A stretch of 64,000 nt of DNA, taken from the NCBI RefSeq assembly GCF_014656135.1, contig NZ_BNBV01000004.1:16360-80359 (forward strand), written 5' to 3'. This document shows, piece by piece, positions 53,865 to 62,601 of the stretch; the stretch's first letter is position 1; every line of letters starts with the position of its first letter. This DNA comes from Streptomyces thermodiastaticus (GTDB lineage Bacteria; Actinomycetota; Actinomycetes; Streptomycetales; Streptomycetaceae). A program made the position numbers and the translations under genes. The notes beneath the pieces were generated by a model. It was not told the DNA's origin. It did no database searches and worked only from the letters and a program-made list of their open reading frames with translations.

Positions 53865-54623
53865 GTGACTGGTCTTCCCCTGGGCCGAACCCGCCGGAAC
53901 ACGCTGAGGGGCACGCTGTGCGCACTGGTCCTCGTCGCCGGTGCGGGGCTGGCGGGATGCTCGGGGCAGGACCCGGACGCGGGCACCAACGGGGTGGGGA
54001 AGCTGTCCGCCGCACAGATCCAGAAGCGCACCCGGGCGGCGGCGGACGCGGCCCGTTCGGTGCGGCTGTCGGGGAACGTGGTCACCAAGGGCCGCACCTA
54101 CAAGCTCGACATGCGGCTGTCGTCCCAGGGCGGCACCGGGTCGGTCACCTCGCAGGGGACGACGTTCGACCTGCTGCGGGTGGACCAGCAGCTGTACCTG
54201 AAGGCGGACGCCGCGTTCTGGAGCCGCGCCGACGGCGGCAAGGGCGGCGCCACGGACTCCGGCGCCGCCGCGAAACTCGACGGCAAGTACGTCAAGGTGC
54301 CCCAGGACGACCCCTCCTACCAGCGGCTGCGCGGCTTCACCGACAAGGAGGTGCTGCTCGGCGGGCTGCTGACCCTGCACGGCACCCTGGACAAGGACGG
54401 CTACCACAAGGAGTCGGGGACGCGGACCATCCGGATCACCGGCTCCGACGGGTCGGGCGGCACCCTGGACGTGTCCCTCGAGGGCACGCCGTATCCGCTG
54501 CGCCTGGTGCGGGCGGGCGACGCGGGCACGCTGACCTTCTCGGAGTGGGACAAGAACGTGCCGCTGGCGCAGCCGGACAAGAGCCGGACGGTCGACTACG
54601 GCAAGCAGCTGCCCGCGTCCTGA
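53865..54623 (+). CDS. LppX/LprAFG-like lipoprotein
   Basis: The 252-residue product starts at GTG 53865. The signal peptide (LRGTLCALVLVAGAGLAGC) ends in lipobox LAGC near residue 33. The mature part reads AAADAARSVRLSGNV, FDLLRVDQQLYLKADAAFWS, KYVKVPQDDPSYQRL and GTLTFSEWDKNVPL. This is the pattern of LppX_LprAFG/LolA-like beta-half-barrels, which carry lipids in mycobacteria. Probably an envelope lipid- or small-molecule-binding protein. Confidence 0.8.
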   Translation: MTGLPLGRTRRNTLRGTLCALVLVAGAGLAGCSGQDPDAGTNGVGKLSAAQIQKRTRAAADAARSVRLSGNVVTKGRTYKLDMRLSSQGGTGSVTSQGTTFDLLRVDQQLYLKADAAFWSRADGGKGGATDSGAAAKLDGKYVKVPQDDPSYQRLRGFTDKEVLLGGLLTLHGTLDKDGYHKESGTRTIRITGSDGSGGTLDVSLEGTPYPLRLVRAGDAGTLTFSEWDKNVPLAQPDKSRTVDYGKQLPAS

Positions 54624-54654
54624 GCCGTCGGCCGCCGCGGGCGACGGCGGATGC

Positions 54655-55170
54655 TCAGCCGCGCCGCCTGCGCTTCTTGAGCAGCAGCCGGGGCAGCCCG
54701 GCCGGGACCGGCTCCCGGGTCGTCGCCGGGGTGGGCAGCGGCGCGGCGGCCAGCGAGCCGTCCGGCAGCGGCGCGGTCCGCCCGGCCGGCACCAGGCGCA
54801 GCACCCGGCACTCGCGGGCCCAGCGCTCGGTCATGGCCTCTCCGTCGGGGGCGTTGAGACGCTTGCTCTTCAGCTCGGCCACCGTCTCCTGCCACACCTC
54901 ACAGCCCGGGGCCGGCTCCTCGACCGTCGCGGCCCAGGTGACCAACCGGCCGCCCTTGTCCTTGCTGCGCACCGTCACCTCGACGGTGTCCCCGGCGGCC
55001 AGCCCGTGCAGCGGCTGCTCGCCGGGCCCGTCGCCGACCAGGCAGGCCGCGCCCGCGTGCCAGACGTGCCAGACGGCACGGGCCGGAGCACCGGGCGGTG
55101 CGACCCAGACGAGTCCGGATTTCTTGCCGGCCTCTTCGATGAGGGCCTGGTCGAGCAGCTCGCTGGTCAT
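54655..55170 (-). CDS. conserved hypothetical protein, possible split-barrel fold
   Basis: The 171-residue product starts at ATG 55170. The core (SGLVWVAPPGAPARAVWHVWHAGAACLVGDGPGEQPLHGLAAGDTVEVTVRSKDKGGR in outline) is beta-rich, and the ending is basic (LLLKKRRRRG). The arrangement recalls FMN/F420-binding split-barrel proteins, but I cannot confirm that. It lies 22 bases upstream of the corA stop, on the same strand, and may be co-transcribed. Function unknown. Confidence 0.75.
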   Translation of the reverse strand: MTSELLDQALIEEAGKKSGLVWVAPPGAPARAVWHVWHAGAACLVGDGPGEQPLHGLAAGDTVEVTVRSKDKGGRLVTWAATVEEPAPGCEVWQETVAELKSKRLNAPDGEAMTERWARECRVLRLVPAGRTAPLPDGSLAAAPLPTPATTREPVPAGLPRLLLKKRRRRG

Positions 55171-55192
55171 GGCAGAAGGGTAACGAGGCCGG

Positions 55193-56308
55193 TCACAGCC
55201 AGCCGTTGCGCTTGAGCGTGCGGTGGATGCCCAGACAGATCGTGACCGTGATGGCCATGATCACCGGATAGCCGTACTTCCAGTGCAGCTCCGGCATGTG
55301 ATCGAAGTTCATGCCGTACACCCCGCACACCATCGTCGGCACGGCGATGATCGCGGCCCAGGCGGTGATCTTGCGCATGTCCTCGTTCTGCGCCACGGAG
55401 GCCTGCGCGAGGTTGGCCTGGAGGATGGAGTTGAGCAGCTCGTCGAAGCCCATGACCTGCTCCTGCACCCGGGCCAGGTGGTCGGCCACGTCCCGGAAGT
55501 ACTTCTGGATGTCCGGGTCGATCAGCCGCATCGGGCGCTCGCTGAGCAGCTGCATGGGCCGCAGCAGCGGCAGCACCGCCCGCTTGAACTCCATCACCTC
55601 GCGCTTGAGCTGGTAGATCCGCCCGGCGTCGGTGCCGCGCGGGGTGCCACCGCGGCCCGGGGAGAACACCTCGGTCTCCACCTCGTCGACGTCGTCCTGC
55701 AGCGCGGCGCCGACCGCGATGTAGCCGTCGACGACATGGTCGGCGATGGAGTGCAGCACCGCCGAGGGGCCCTTGCCCAGCAGGTCGGGGTTGTCCTGCA
55801 GCCGGCGCCGCAGGGCGCGCAGCGAGCCCTGCCCGCCGTGCCGGACGGTGATGAAGAAGTCCCGTCCGGTGAAGCACATCACCTCGCCGGTCTCGACGAC
55901 CTCGCTGTTGGCGGTGAGCCGGTCGTGGTCGACGTAGTGGACGGTCTTGAAGACAGTGAACAGGCAGTCGTCGTAACGTTCCAGCTTGGGCCGCTGGTGG
56001 GCGCTGACCGCGTCCTCCACGGCCAGCGGGTGCAGCCCGAACTCCGCGGCGATGCCCGCCAGTTCCGACTCGGTGGGCTCGTGCAGACCGATCCACACGA
56101 AGCCGCCGTCGCGCCGCACCTGGCGCATCGCCTCCTGCGGCGACAGCGGTCCGTCGGACGGCACGCGCACGCCGTCGCGGTAGACGGCGCAGTCGACGAC
56201 GGCGGAGGGCGTGGCGGGGTCGCGGGTGGTGTCGTAGATGCCGGTGTCCTTGCGCTGCGCGGAGCGGGACGGGCGGACCACGGCACGCAGGTCTCGGATC
56301 ATGGACAT
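55193..56308 (-). CDS. corA: CorA family magnesium/cobalt transporter
   Basis: The 371-residue product starts at ATG 56308 with GAAGGAG upstream. After a 45-residue tail comes a large cytoplasmic domain with VWIGLHEPTESELAGIAAEFGLHPLAVEDAV and FITVRHG. The stalk helix follows (MQLLSERPMRLIDPDIQKYFRDVADHL). Two C-terminal membrane helices flank the selectivity motif YGMNF (GMN) near residue 320. Likely the pentameric Mg2+ channel. Order and direction match Rv1239c. Confidence 0.95.
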   Translation of the reverse strand: MSMIRDLRAVVRPSRSAQRKDTGIYDTTRDPATPSAVVDCAVYRDGVRVPSDGPLSPQEAMRQVRRDGGFVWIGLHEPTESELAGIAAEFGLHPLAVEDAVSAHQRPKLERYDDCLFTVFKTVHYVDHDRLTANSEVVETGEVMCFTGRDFFITVRHGGQGSLRALRRRLQDNPDLLGKGPSAVLHSIADHVVDGYIAVGAALQDDVDEVETEVFSPGRGGTPRGTDAGRIYQLKREVMEFKRAVLPLLRPMQLLSERPMRLIDPDIQKYFRDVADHLARVQEQVMGFDELLNSILQANLAQASVAQNEDMRKITAWAAIIAVPTMVCGVYGMNFDHMPELHWKYGYPVIMAITVTICLGIHRTLKRNGWL

Positions 56309-56875
56309 GGCAGGGCTCCTTCGCGACGAGCGACGAAGAGGCGCAGCGCGGCGGCTGGAACTGCCCGGAATGAGGACGTTCCGCAGGGTCTTCCGCACGC
56401 ACGGCACAGGGGCCGCAAGGCCTTCCCGTGTCAGGGGCCGGTCACGGCGGAAGAAGGATGTTTCGCACGTCCACAAAGCGGGGAGCACCGCACCGTCGCG
56501 GTGTCGGTCTTCGTCGCTGATTCGGATCGGACAGACCAGGTGCGCCGACCGGGAGAGCCGAGGCGGACGGCCGGTCGGACCAGGTGCTCTTCCGCGCGAC
56601 ACGCGCCAGGGCGCGTGGGCGAGAGGTGGCGGTCAGCCGGAGCCAGGACAGCCAGCTGCTTCAGCGGCAGGAAGAGCGGGTGCTACTGCACGGTCGACTT
56701 CGATCCATGACAGCCCCACCTCCTCCGGCCGGTCCCTCGTGAGGGAGTTCCTTCGGGTGCCGGGACCCGACGCGATGCTTCTGCATGCGGCCCCGAACCA
56801 CCGGGTAAGACTATCAGTTTCCCGGCGTGTCAAGGCGCCGCTTTGCCTGCTGCTGACGAGTTCTATGCTCGCCGC
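56309..56875. other. divergent intergenic region between corA and the SUFU gene
   Basis: No gene is supported in these 567 bases. Near the right end GGTCCC (56731-56736) can pair with GGGACC (56762-56767), while overlapping TCCCTC (56733-56738) can pair with GAGGGA (56741-56746). TTGCCT (56843-56848) and TATGCT (56864-56869) form a promoter-like pair, 15 bases apart, ending 6 bases before ATG 56876, which suggests a leaderless transcript. The corA leader could be as long as 450 bases; I do not see a recognisable Mg2+ riboswitch. Confidence 0.45.
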
Positions 56876-57472
56876 ATGGCTGATGTTCTTCCTCTGGTCG
56901 AGGCCCGGTTGCGTTCCGCACTGGGCGAGCCGGACGCGCGCGCCGGGGTCACCTTCCTCGGCACGGACCGCATCGAGGTGCTGCGCTTCCGGGACGAGGA
57001 CCAGGAAGGACCCCTCGTCCGCTACGCCACCCTCGGCATGTCCGCGCACCCGATGACCGACCCCACGGCACTGGTCGCCGACCCGGTGAAGGGGCCGCGC
57101 GCCGAACTGGTGCTGTCGGTGCGTCAGGGGCGTGCCGACACCGACAAGGTGCTCCGTCCGCTCGCCGTGCTCGCGGCGTCCCCGCAGGTCGAAGGGGTCG
57201 TCGTGGCGCCGGGTGCGTCGTTGGACCTGGGGGAGCCCCTGTGGCCGGGCGCCGGCTTCACCTCGGTGCTGGTGGCCGAGCCGGGCGGGCTGGTGGAGGA
57301 TCTGGAGCTGGACGAGCCGCTGGATCCGGTGCGGTTCCTGCCGCTGCTGCCCATGACCCCGAACGAGGCGGCGTACAAGCGCGTGCACGGGGCGCAGGCC
57401 CTGCGGGAACGCTGGCTGACGCACGGCACGGACCTGCGGGATCCGGTGCGCAGGTCCGTGCCGCTCGGCTGA
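56876..57472 (+). CDS. suppressor-of-fused (SUFU) domain protein
   Basis: The 198-residue product starts at ATG 56876, six bases after a -10-like TATGCT, so it may be translated without a leader. The sequence (VRYATLGMSAHPMTD, AELVLSVRQG, VVVAPGASLDLGEPLWPG, FTSVLVAEPGG, RFLPLLPMTPNEAAYKRVHGAQALRERW) fits the SUFU domain, which in bacteria often occurs in toxin-immunity loci (as an immunity domain) but also as stand-alone housekeeping genes. Here it sits next to corA with no toxin. Function unknown. Confidence 0.82.
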   Translation: MADVLPLVEARLRSALGEPDARAGVTFLGTDRIEVLRFRDEDQEGPLVRYATLGMSAHPMTDPTALVADPVKGPRAELVLSVRQGRADTDKVLRPLAVLAASPQVEGVVVAPGASLDLGEPLWPGAGFTSVLVAEPGGLVEDLELDEPLDPVRFLPLLPMTPNEAAYKRVHGAQALRERWLTHGTDLRDPVRRSVPLG

Positions 57473-57522
57473 GCGTTCGCTCCCGCCGGCCGTGACGGAT
57501 CTCACCGGCGGGCGGGCTGCGG

Positions 57523-58513
57523 TCAGTCGGCGAAGGCGGCGACGCCGTCCTGGGCGGCGTGCGGCGCCCGGGCCTGATCGGCCTCGTGCCGCAGCGCCCG
57601 CCGCCGGGCCAGGATCAGCAGGGCGCCGGCCACGGCGGTGACGCCCGCGACCACGAACGGCATGTGGATGTCGGTCCACTCCTCGATCTTCGGCGCCGGC
57701 CAGGGCGCGGCGGCCGCCGCGAACCAGCGCACGACGTTGTAGCCGGCGCTGGCCACCGGGCGCGGTGCGTCGGAGACGCCGAGGGCCAGTTCGGTGAAGA
57801 CGGTGTTGTTCACGCCGATGAACGCGCCGGACAGGACGGTGCAGACGATCGCCATGGTGTGGTTGCCGTAGCCGAGGATCACCACGTCCGCGGCGAGCAG
57901 CGCCAGCGAGCCGCCGAGCACTGTCAGCGAGCCGAAGCGTTCCTGCACGCGCGGGGCGACGAGCACCGAGAACACGGCCAGCAGGACACCCCAGGCGAAG
58001 AACACCGCGCCGGACTTGTACGGCGTCATGTCCAGCACGAACGGGGTGAAGGCCAGCACCGTGAAGAACGTGTAGTTGTAGAAGGACGCCGAGATCGCCG
58101 CGGAGGCCAGGCCGCCGTGGCCGAGCGCCTTGACCGGGTCCAGCAGCGAGGTCCTGCGGGCGGGCTTGGGCTGCTCCTTCAAGAACGCCGCGATGCACAG
58201 GAAGCCGACGGTCATCAGGAACGCCGTGCCGAAGAACGGGTAGCGCCAGCCTGCGTTGCCCAGCAGCGCCCACCAGCGGGCCGCAGGCCATGCCCAGGCC
58301 CAGCGCCGACTCGTACAGCAGGATGGCCGCCGCGCTGCCGCCGGCCGCCGCGCCGACGATGACCGCGAGCGCGGTGGAGACGAACAGGGCGTTGCCCAGA
58401 CCCCAGCCGGCCCGGAAGCCGACCAGCCCGCCGACCGAGCCGGAGGTGCCGGACAGCGCCGCGAAGACCACGACGAAAGCGAGGCCGAGCAGCAGGGTAA
58501 ATGCAACGCACAT
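57523..58513 (-). pseudogene. MFS transporter, truncated and frameshifted
   Basis: Two frames together encode the C-terminal two thirds of a 12-helix MFS transporter. The first frame (from 58513) gives LLLGLAFVVVFAALSG, VGFRAGWGLGNALF and LGLGMACGPL. The protein continues in another frame (to 57523) as LLGNAGWRYPFFGTAF, KALGHGGLAS, FVLDMTPYKSGAVFFAWG and NNTVFTELALGVSD. The shift lies at about 58261-58273. There GTGGGCGCTGCTGG looks like GTGGGCGCGCTGCTGG with two bases lost from a GC run. The first about 80 codons (helices 1-2) are also missing at the 58513 end. Either lesion alone would inactivate it. Confidence 0.85.
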
Positions 58514-58605
58514 CTGATTCGGGCGGCCGGTGCCCCGCCGCCCGTCCCCACCGGACGGGTGATCGTCCTTGACGCGGCGCGGAACGGGTAGGACCGTGGA
58601 GCCCT

Positions 58606-59247
58606 ATGAGGGGCGAACCCAGTTGCCCGAAGTGCGGTGGCCGGGTCAGGGCTCCCGGACTCTTCAACGACTCCTGGCAGTGCGATGCGCATGGGACGGT
58701 GTATCCGCTGCAGCCCGTGATCCCGCCCAGCGTCGAGGCCCTCAACGTCGTCGTGCGGCGCGCACAGGTCCCCGTGTGGATGCCCTGGCCGCTGCCGGTG
58801 GGCTGGCTGTTCACTGGCGTGGCCTGCGCCGGTGACGACCGCAGCGGCGGCCGGGCCACCGCGGTGGCCTGCTCCGGCCCGGGGCCGCTCGGCGGCATGG
58901 GTGAGCTGATCCTGGTCGCCGAGGAACTCGGCGTGGGTCTCGGCGCCCGCTACGCCGGCATCGGGGGCCCCGACCCCGGACCCCGCCTGGACGTGGAGAA
59001 GCCGCCGGACGCCAAGGTGCTCGCCGGCGGCCGCCCGACCCCGCTGTGGCTCGTCTCCGGCACCCCGGCCGACCGCGCCGTCTTCGCCGGCGAGGCCTGC
59101 GGGCTGTGGCTGTGGGCCGTGGTCTGGCCCGAGCAGTCCGGGCTGCTGCTCTACGACGAGCTGGTGCTGGCCGACCTGCGGGAGGCGGGCGCCGAGGTGG
59201 AACTGGTGCCCTACGGCGCGCTCTCCCCGCGCCTGCTGCACCCCTGA
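58606..59247 (+). CDS. DUF6758-type zinc-ribbon protein
   Basis: The 213-residue product starts at ATG 58606. It opens with a zinc ribbon: CPKCGGRVRAPGLFNDSWQC followed by DAHG. The rest (PPSVEALNVVVRRAQVPVWMPWPLPVGWLFTGVACAGDDRSG, LILVAEELGVGLGARYAG, LWAVVWPEQSGLLLYDELVLADLRE) is conserved in Streptomyces with no assigned role. No membrane helix is convincing. It is divergent from the dead MFS gene; the 5' truncation of that gene ends 92 bases away. Confidence 0.85.
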   Translation: MRGEPSCPKCGGRVRAPGLFNDSWQCDAHGTVYPLQPVIPPSVEALNVVVRRAQVPVWMPWPLPVGWLFTGVACAGDDRSGGRATAVACSGPGPLGGMGELILVAEELGVGLGARYAGIGGPDPGPRLDVEKPPDAKVLAGGRPTPLWLVSGTPADRAVFAGEACGLWLWAVVWPEQSGLLLYDELVLADLREAGAEVELVPYGALSPRLLHP

Positions 59248-59378
59248 GCGGAGACCGCCGTGGCCGCGATGATCGCCGTGTAGGGGGCGCAGCCGGGGGC
59301 CGTCTGTGACAGGGGTGCCGCCACCAGCCGTTATCCTTCAGGGTGTCATCGTCCGACCGTCACTGAAGGAGGCTGCGC

Positions 59379-60236
59379 GTGCGCATCGATCTGCACACCC
59401 ACTCCACCGCCTCCGACGGCACGGACACCCCGGCCGACCTGGTGCGCAACGCCGCCGCGGCCGGACTCGACGTGGTCGCGCTGACCGACCACGACACCAC
59501 CCGGGGCCACGCGGAGGCCCGCGCCGCGCTGCCCGCCGGGCTCACCCTGGTCCCCGGCGCGGAGCTGTCCTGCCGGCTCGACGGCGTCAGCATGCACCTG
59601 CTGGCCTACCTCTTCGACCCCGAGGAACCCGCCCTGCTCGCCGAGCGGGAACTGACCCGCGACGACCGGGTGCCGCGCGCCAAGGCCATCATCGCCAAGC
59701 TCAACGACCTGGGCGTCCCGGTCACCTGGGAGCAGGTCGCACGGATCGCCGGCGACGGCTCGGTCGGACGGCCGCACATCGCCTCGGCGCTGGTGGAACT
59801 GGGCGTCGTCAAGACCGTGAGCGACGCCTTCACCGACCAGTGGCTCGCCGACGGGGGCCGGGCATACGTGGAGAAGCACGAGACCGACCCCTTCAAGGCC
59901 ATCCAGCTGGTCAAGAACGCCGGCGGGGTGTGCGTCTTCGCCCACCCGGCCGCCGCCAAGCGCGGCCGCACCGTCCCCGAGTCGGCGATCGCCGAGATGG
60001 CCGCCGCCGGCCTCGACGGCATCGAGGTCGACCACATGGACCACGACGCCGGCACGCGGGCGCGGCTGCGCGGTCTGGCGAAGGAGCTGGGGCTGCTGGT
60101 CACCGGCTCCAGCGATTACCACGGCAGCCGCAAGACCGTCGCGCTCGGCGACTACACCACCGACCCCGAGGTCTACGGGGAGATCACCCGCCGGGCGACC
60201 GGCGCGTTCCCGGTCCCCGGCACCGGCGGAGCCTGA
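59379..60236 (+). CDS. PHP-domain phosphoesterase (YciV/RNase AM-like)
   Basis: The 285-residue product starts at GTG 59379 after GGAGG. PHP metal motifs are DLHTHSTASDGT, ALTDHDTTRGH, GAELSC, VFAHP and SSDYHG. This layout matches the YciV/TrpH group, which includes nucleoside 3',5'-bisphosphate phosphatase and 5'-3' exoribonuclease AMP phosphatase activities. Cytoplasmic, metal-dependent. The substrate cannot be chosen from sequence alone. Confidence 0.92.
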   Translation: MRIDLHTHSTASDGTDTPADLVRNAAAAGLDVVALTDHDTTRGHAEARAALPAGLTLVPGAELSCRLDGVSMHLLAYLFDPEEPALLAERELTRDDRVPRAKAIIAKLNDLGVPVTWEQVARIAGDGSVGRPHIASALVELGVVKTVSDAFTDQWLADGGRAYVEKHETDPFKAIQLVKNAGGVCVFAHPAAAKRGRTVPESAIAEMAAAGLDGIEVDHMDHDAGTRARLRGLAKELGLLVTGSSDYHGSRKTVALGDYTTDPEVYGEITRRATGAFPVPGTGGA

Positions 60237-60504
60237 CCGCCCGCCCGCGGTCCGCGCGCTCCCGCCCGCGGTCCGGTGCCGTGCACCCCGCAGGTCACCG
60301 CAGAGCCGGCGGCCTGCGCCGGATGACCTGACCTGACCACGCGCAGGGCGCGCCCGCGTCCTGCGCCCCGGCACGGACACGACCGGCCGTGCAACGCGTC
60401 CCGACCGGTGCGCGTTGTGCCCGGACGGCCAGGACGGCACGCCGCGGACGCTCTTCCTTCCTCATCCTTCCTTCCGCACGTTCTCGCAAGGCTGTACCAC
60501 ACGT

Positions 60505-61110
60505 ATGTTCGACGTCGCTGTCTTCGGCTCTCTGTTCGTCACGCTTTTTGTCATCATGGATCCCCCCGGGATCACGCCGATCTTCCTGGCGCTCACCGCG
60601 GGGCGCCCCGTGAAGGTGCAGCGGCGCATGGCCGTCCAGGCGGTCTGCGTGGCCGGCGGGGTCATCGCCGTCTTCGGTGTCCTCGGCCACCAGATCCTCG
60701 ACTACCTGCACGTCTCCGTCCCGGCGCTGATGATCGCCGGCGGGCTGCTCCTGCTCCTCATCGCGCTCGACCTGCTCACCGGCAAGAACGAGGAGCCCAA
60801 GGCCACCAAGGACGTCAATGTGGCGCTGGTGCCGCTCGGCATGCCGCTGCTGGCCGGTCCCGGTGCGATCGTCTCGGTGATCCTGGCCGTGCAGAAGGCC
60901 CACAGTGTCACCGCGCAGATATCCGTGTGGTCGGCGATCCTCGCCATCCATGTGGTGCTGTGGCTGGTGATGCGCTACTCGCTGCTGATCATCCGGGTGA
61001 TCAAGGACGGGGGAGTGGTGCTGGTGACCCGACTGGCGGGCATGATGCTCTCCGCGATCGCCGTGCAGCAGATCATCAACGGGGTCACCCAGGTGATCAA
61101 CGGCGCCTGA
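60505..61110 (+). CDS. MarC family integral membrane protein
   Basis: The 201-residue product starts at ATG 60505. Six helices are visible: FGSLFVTLFVIMDPPGITPIFLAL opens with the family's DPPG motif, followed by VCVAGGVIAVFGVLG, ALMIAGGLLLLLIALDLL, VPLGMPLLAGPGAIVSVIL (second conserved segment), ILAIHVVLWLVM and LAGMMLSAIAVQQIINGV. The function of MarC proteins is unknown; the old link with multiple antibiotic resistance is unsupported. A 16-bp terminator follows. Confidence 0.93.
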   Translation: MFDVAVFGSLFVTLFVIMDPPGITPIFLALTAGRPVKVQRRMAVQAVCVAGGVIAVFGVLGHQILDYLHVSVPALMIAGGLLLLLIALDLLTGKNEEPKATKDVNVALVPLGMPLLAGPGAIVSVILAVQKAHSVTAQISVWSAILAIHVVLWLVMRYSLLIIRVIKDGGVVLVTRLAGMMLSAIAVQQIINGVTQVINGA

Positions 61111-61130
61111 GCATATCTGCGTGGCCTCCC

Positions 61131-61162
61131 GCACCGCGGACACCCCGCACCGCGGACACCCC
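61131..61162. repeat. 16-bp tandem duplication after marC-family gene
   Basis: GCACCGCGGACACCCC occurs at 61131-61146 and again at 61147-61162, followed by a partial third copy (GCACACGCAC). It lies 20 bases after the stop codon, directly before the terminator hairpin. Confidence 0.9.
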
Positions 61163-61171
61163 GCACACGCA

Positions 61172-61211
61172 CGAAGCCCCCGTACGGAACAGGACCCGTA
61201 CGGGGGCTTCG
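61172..61211. terminator. terminator of the MarC-family gene
   Basis: CGAAGCCCCCGTACGG (61172-61187) pairs with CCGTACGGGGGCTTCG (61196-61211), 16 bp with an 8-base loop. It lies between convergent genes. Confidence 0.92.
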
Positions 61212-61317
61212 GTTCGCGTCGCTCGCGATGCTGTGCGGCAGCCGGATGCCGTGGGCGCCGGAGTGCCCGGAGGCGCCGGGCGCCGGATGCTGCGGAGGCC
61301 CGGCGGTGTCGGAGGTC

Positions 61318-61470
61318 TTATGAGGCAGGGGTCTCGGCCGGGCGGATCCACAGTCGCTGGCCGATCTCGGCGGCTTGCCGGACGATCTGATCGACGGAGG
61401 CGGCGTCCACGACCGTGCTGTCTACGGTGGTGCCGTCCACGTGGTCCAGGCGCATGATCTCGAAGCGCAC
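61318..61470 (-). CDS. small conserved actinobacterial protein
   Basis: The 50-residue product starts at GTG 61470 with GGGAGAAGCCT upstream, a good Shine-Dalgarno. It reads FEIMRLDHVDGTTVDSTVV, then VDQIVRQAAEIGQRLWIRPAE. I recognise this as a small conserved Streptomyces protein of about 50 residues with no known role. Longer upstream starts are unlikely because they cross the Shine-Dalgarno. It is divergent from the NYN-domain gene. Confidence 0.75.
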   Translation of the reverse strand: MRFEIMRLDHVDGTTVDSTVVDAASVDQIVRQAAEIGQRLWIRPAETPAS

Positions 61471-61581
61471 AGGCTTCTCCCTTCGTCTGGTCATCCTCCT
61501 GAGGAGAATTGCTGGTGAGGAAGGCGCGGGTGTTCGGTGTCCCGCGTTCCACAAGGATCAACGCAGTGTGGACATGAAACA

Positions 61582-61598
61582 TTCCCTACGCTAAGGAA
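61582..61598. promoter_or_regulatory. AT-rich near-palindrome, candidate operator
   Basis: TTCCCTACGCTAAGGAA reads as two 7-base arms (TTCCCTA, TAAGGAA) around CGC with one mismatch. It lies in the only AT-rich patch of the divergent region 61471-61695, about 100 bases from both starts. It could be the binding site of a regulator acting on one or both genes. Confidence 0.4.
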
Positions 61599-61695
61599 AT
61601 TTTTCGACCATCTAATCAGGTGAGGCTGAGCGCCCCAGATCGACCGTTCGGGACCGGTTGTGTTCACAGCGTGACCGCCGGGACAATGGAGGGCG

Positions 61696-62601
61696 ATGAA
61701 CGAGGGCATGCACGAGGAGCACGCGGCGCTGGCCGCCCGCATCGACCGCACCAACGAGCTGCTGGAGCGCATGCTCGTCGAGGTGGCCAAGACCCCCTCG
61801 ACGCACGCGATCTTCGTCGACGCCGGGTACCTCTACGCCGCCGTGGGCCGGCTCGTCGCCGGGACGGAGGACCGCCGCGCCTTCGACCTGGACGCCGGCG
61901 GCTTGATCGAGGCGCTCATCGAGCGTGCCCGCACGGTCTTCGCCGACAGCCGGCTGCTGCGCGTGTACTGGTACGACGGCGCCCGCCGCCGCATCCACAC
62001 CGCCGAGCAGCAGGGCATCGCCGAACTGCCCGACGTCAAGGTCCGGCTGGGCAATCTCAACGCCAACAACCAGCAGAAGGGCGTGGACTCGCTGATCCGC
62101 AGCGACCTGGAGTCGCTGGCCCGGCATCGCGCGATCAGCGACGCGGCACTCCTCGGCGGCGACGAGGACCTGGTCTCGGCGGTCGAGGCCGCCCAGGGCT
62201 ACGGCGCCCGGGTCCACCTGTGGGGCATCGAGTCCCCCGAGGGCCGCAACCAAGCCGAGCCGCTGCTGTGGGAGGTCGACAGCCAGCGCACCCTCGACCT
62301 GGACTTCTTCAAGCCCTACGTCTCTCGCCGCACCGCGGCGACCCTTCCGGTGGCCGGCGCCCGGCCGACCCGCGACGACGTGCGCTTCGTAGGTGCCCAG
62401 ATAGCCGCCAAGTGGCTGGCCGAACGCGGCCGGGACACCCTGATCGAACTCCTCCCCGGCCACCCCTATCTGCCCGGTTCCGTGGACCAGGACCTGCTGG
62501 TGGAGGCCGAGAGCCTGCTGCAGTACTCCCTGCGCGGCCAGGCCGACCTGCGCCGCTCCCTGCGCGACGGCTTCTGGGACCATCTGCAGACCCAGTACTA
62601 G
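61696..62601 (+). CDS. NYN-domain protein (PIN-like nuclease fold)
   Basis: The 301-residue product starts at ATG 61696 after GGAGGGCG (ATG 61708 is an alternative). A short coiled coil (AALAARIDRTNELLERMLVEVAK) leads to the NYN domain. Its acidic sites are IFVDAGYLYAAVG (first Asp), KGVDSLIRSDL (second Asp) and LLGGDEDLVSAVEAAQGYG (third Asp pair). The C-terminal 90 residues (FVGAQIAAKWLAERG...) form a separate helical domain. NYN proteins are metal-dependent RNases or their relatives. The stop lies in a duplicated 36-bp segment. Confidence 0.9.
   Translation: MNEGMHEEHAALAARIDRTNELLERMLVEVAKTPSTHAIFVDAGYLYAAVGRLVAGTEDRRAFDLDAGGLIEALIERARTVFADSRLLRVYWYDGARRRIHTAEQQGIAELPDVKVRLGNLNANNQQKGVDSLIRSDLESLARHRAISDAALLGGDEDLVSAVEAAQGYGARVHLWGIESPEGRNQAEPLLWEVDSQRTLDLDFFKPYVSRRTAATLPVAGARPTRDDVRFVGAQIAAKWLAERGRDTLIELLPGHPYLPGSVDQDLLVEAESLLQYSLRGQADLRRSLRDGFWDHLQTQY

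Noticed and set aside
56309..56875. Mg2+ riboswitch upstream of corA
   Set aside because: The region is long enough, but I could not match any conserved M-box core by eye.
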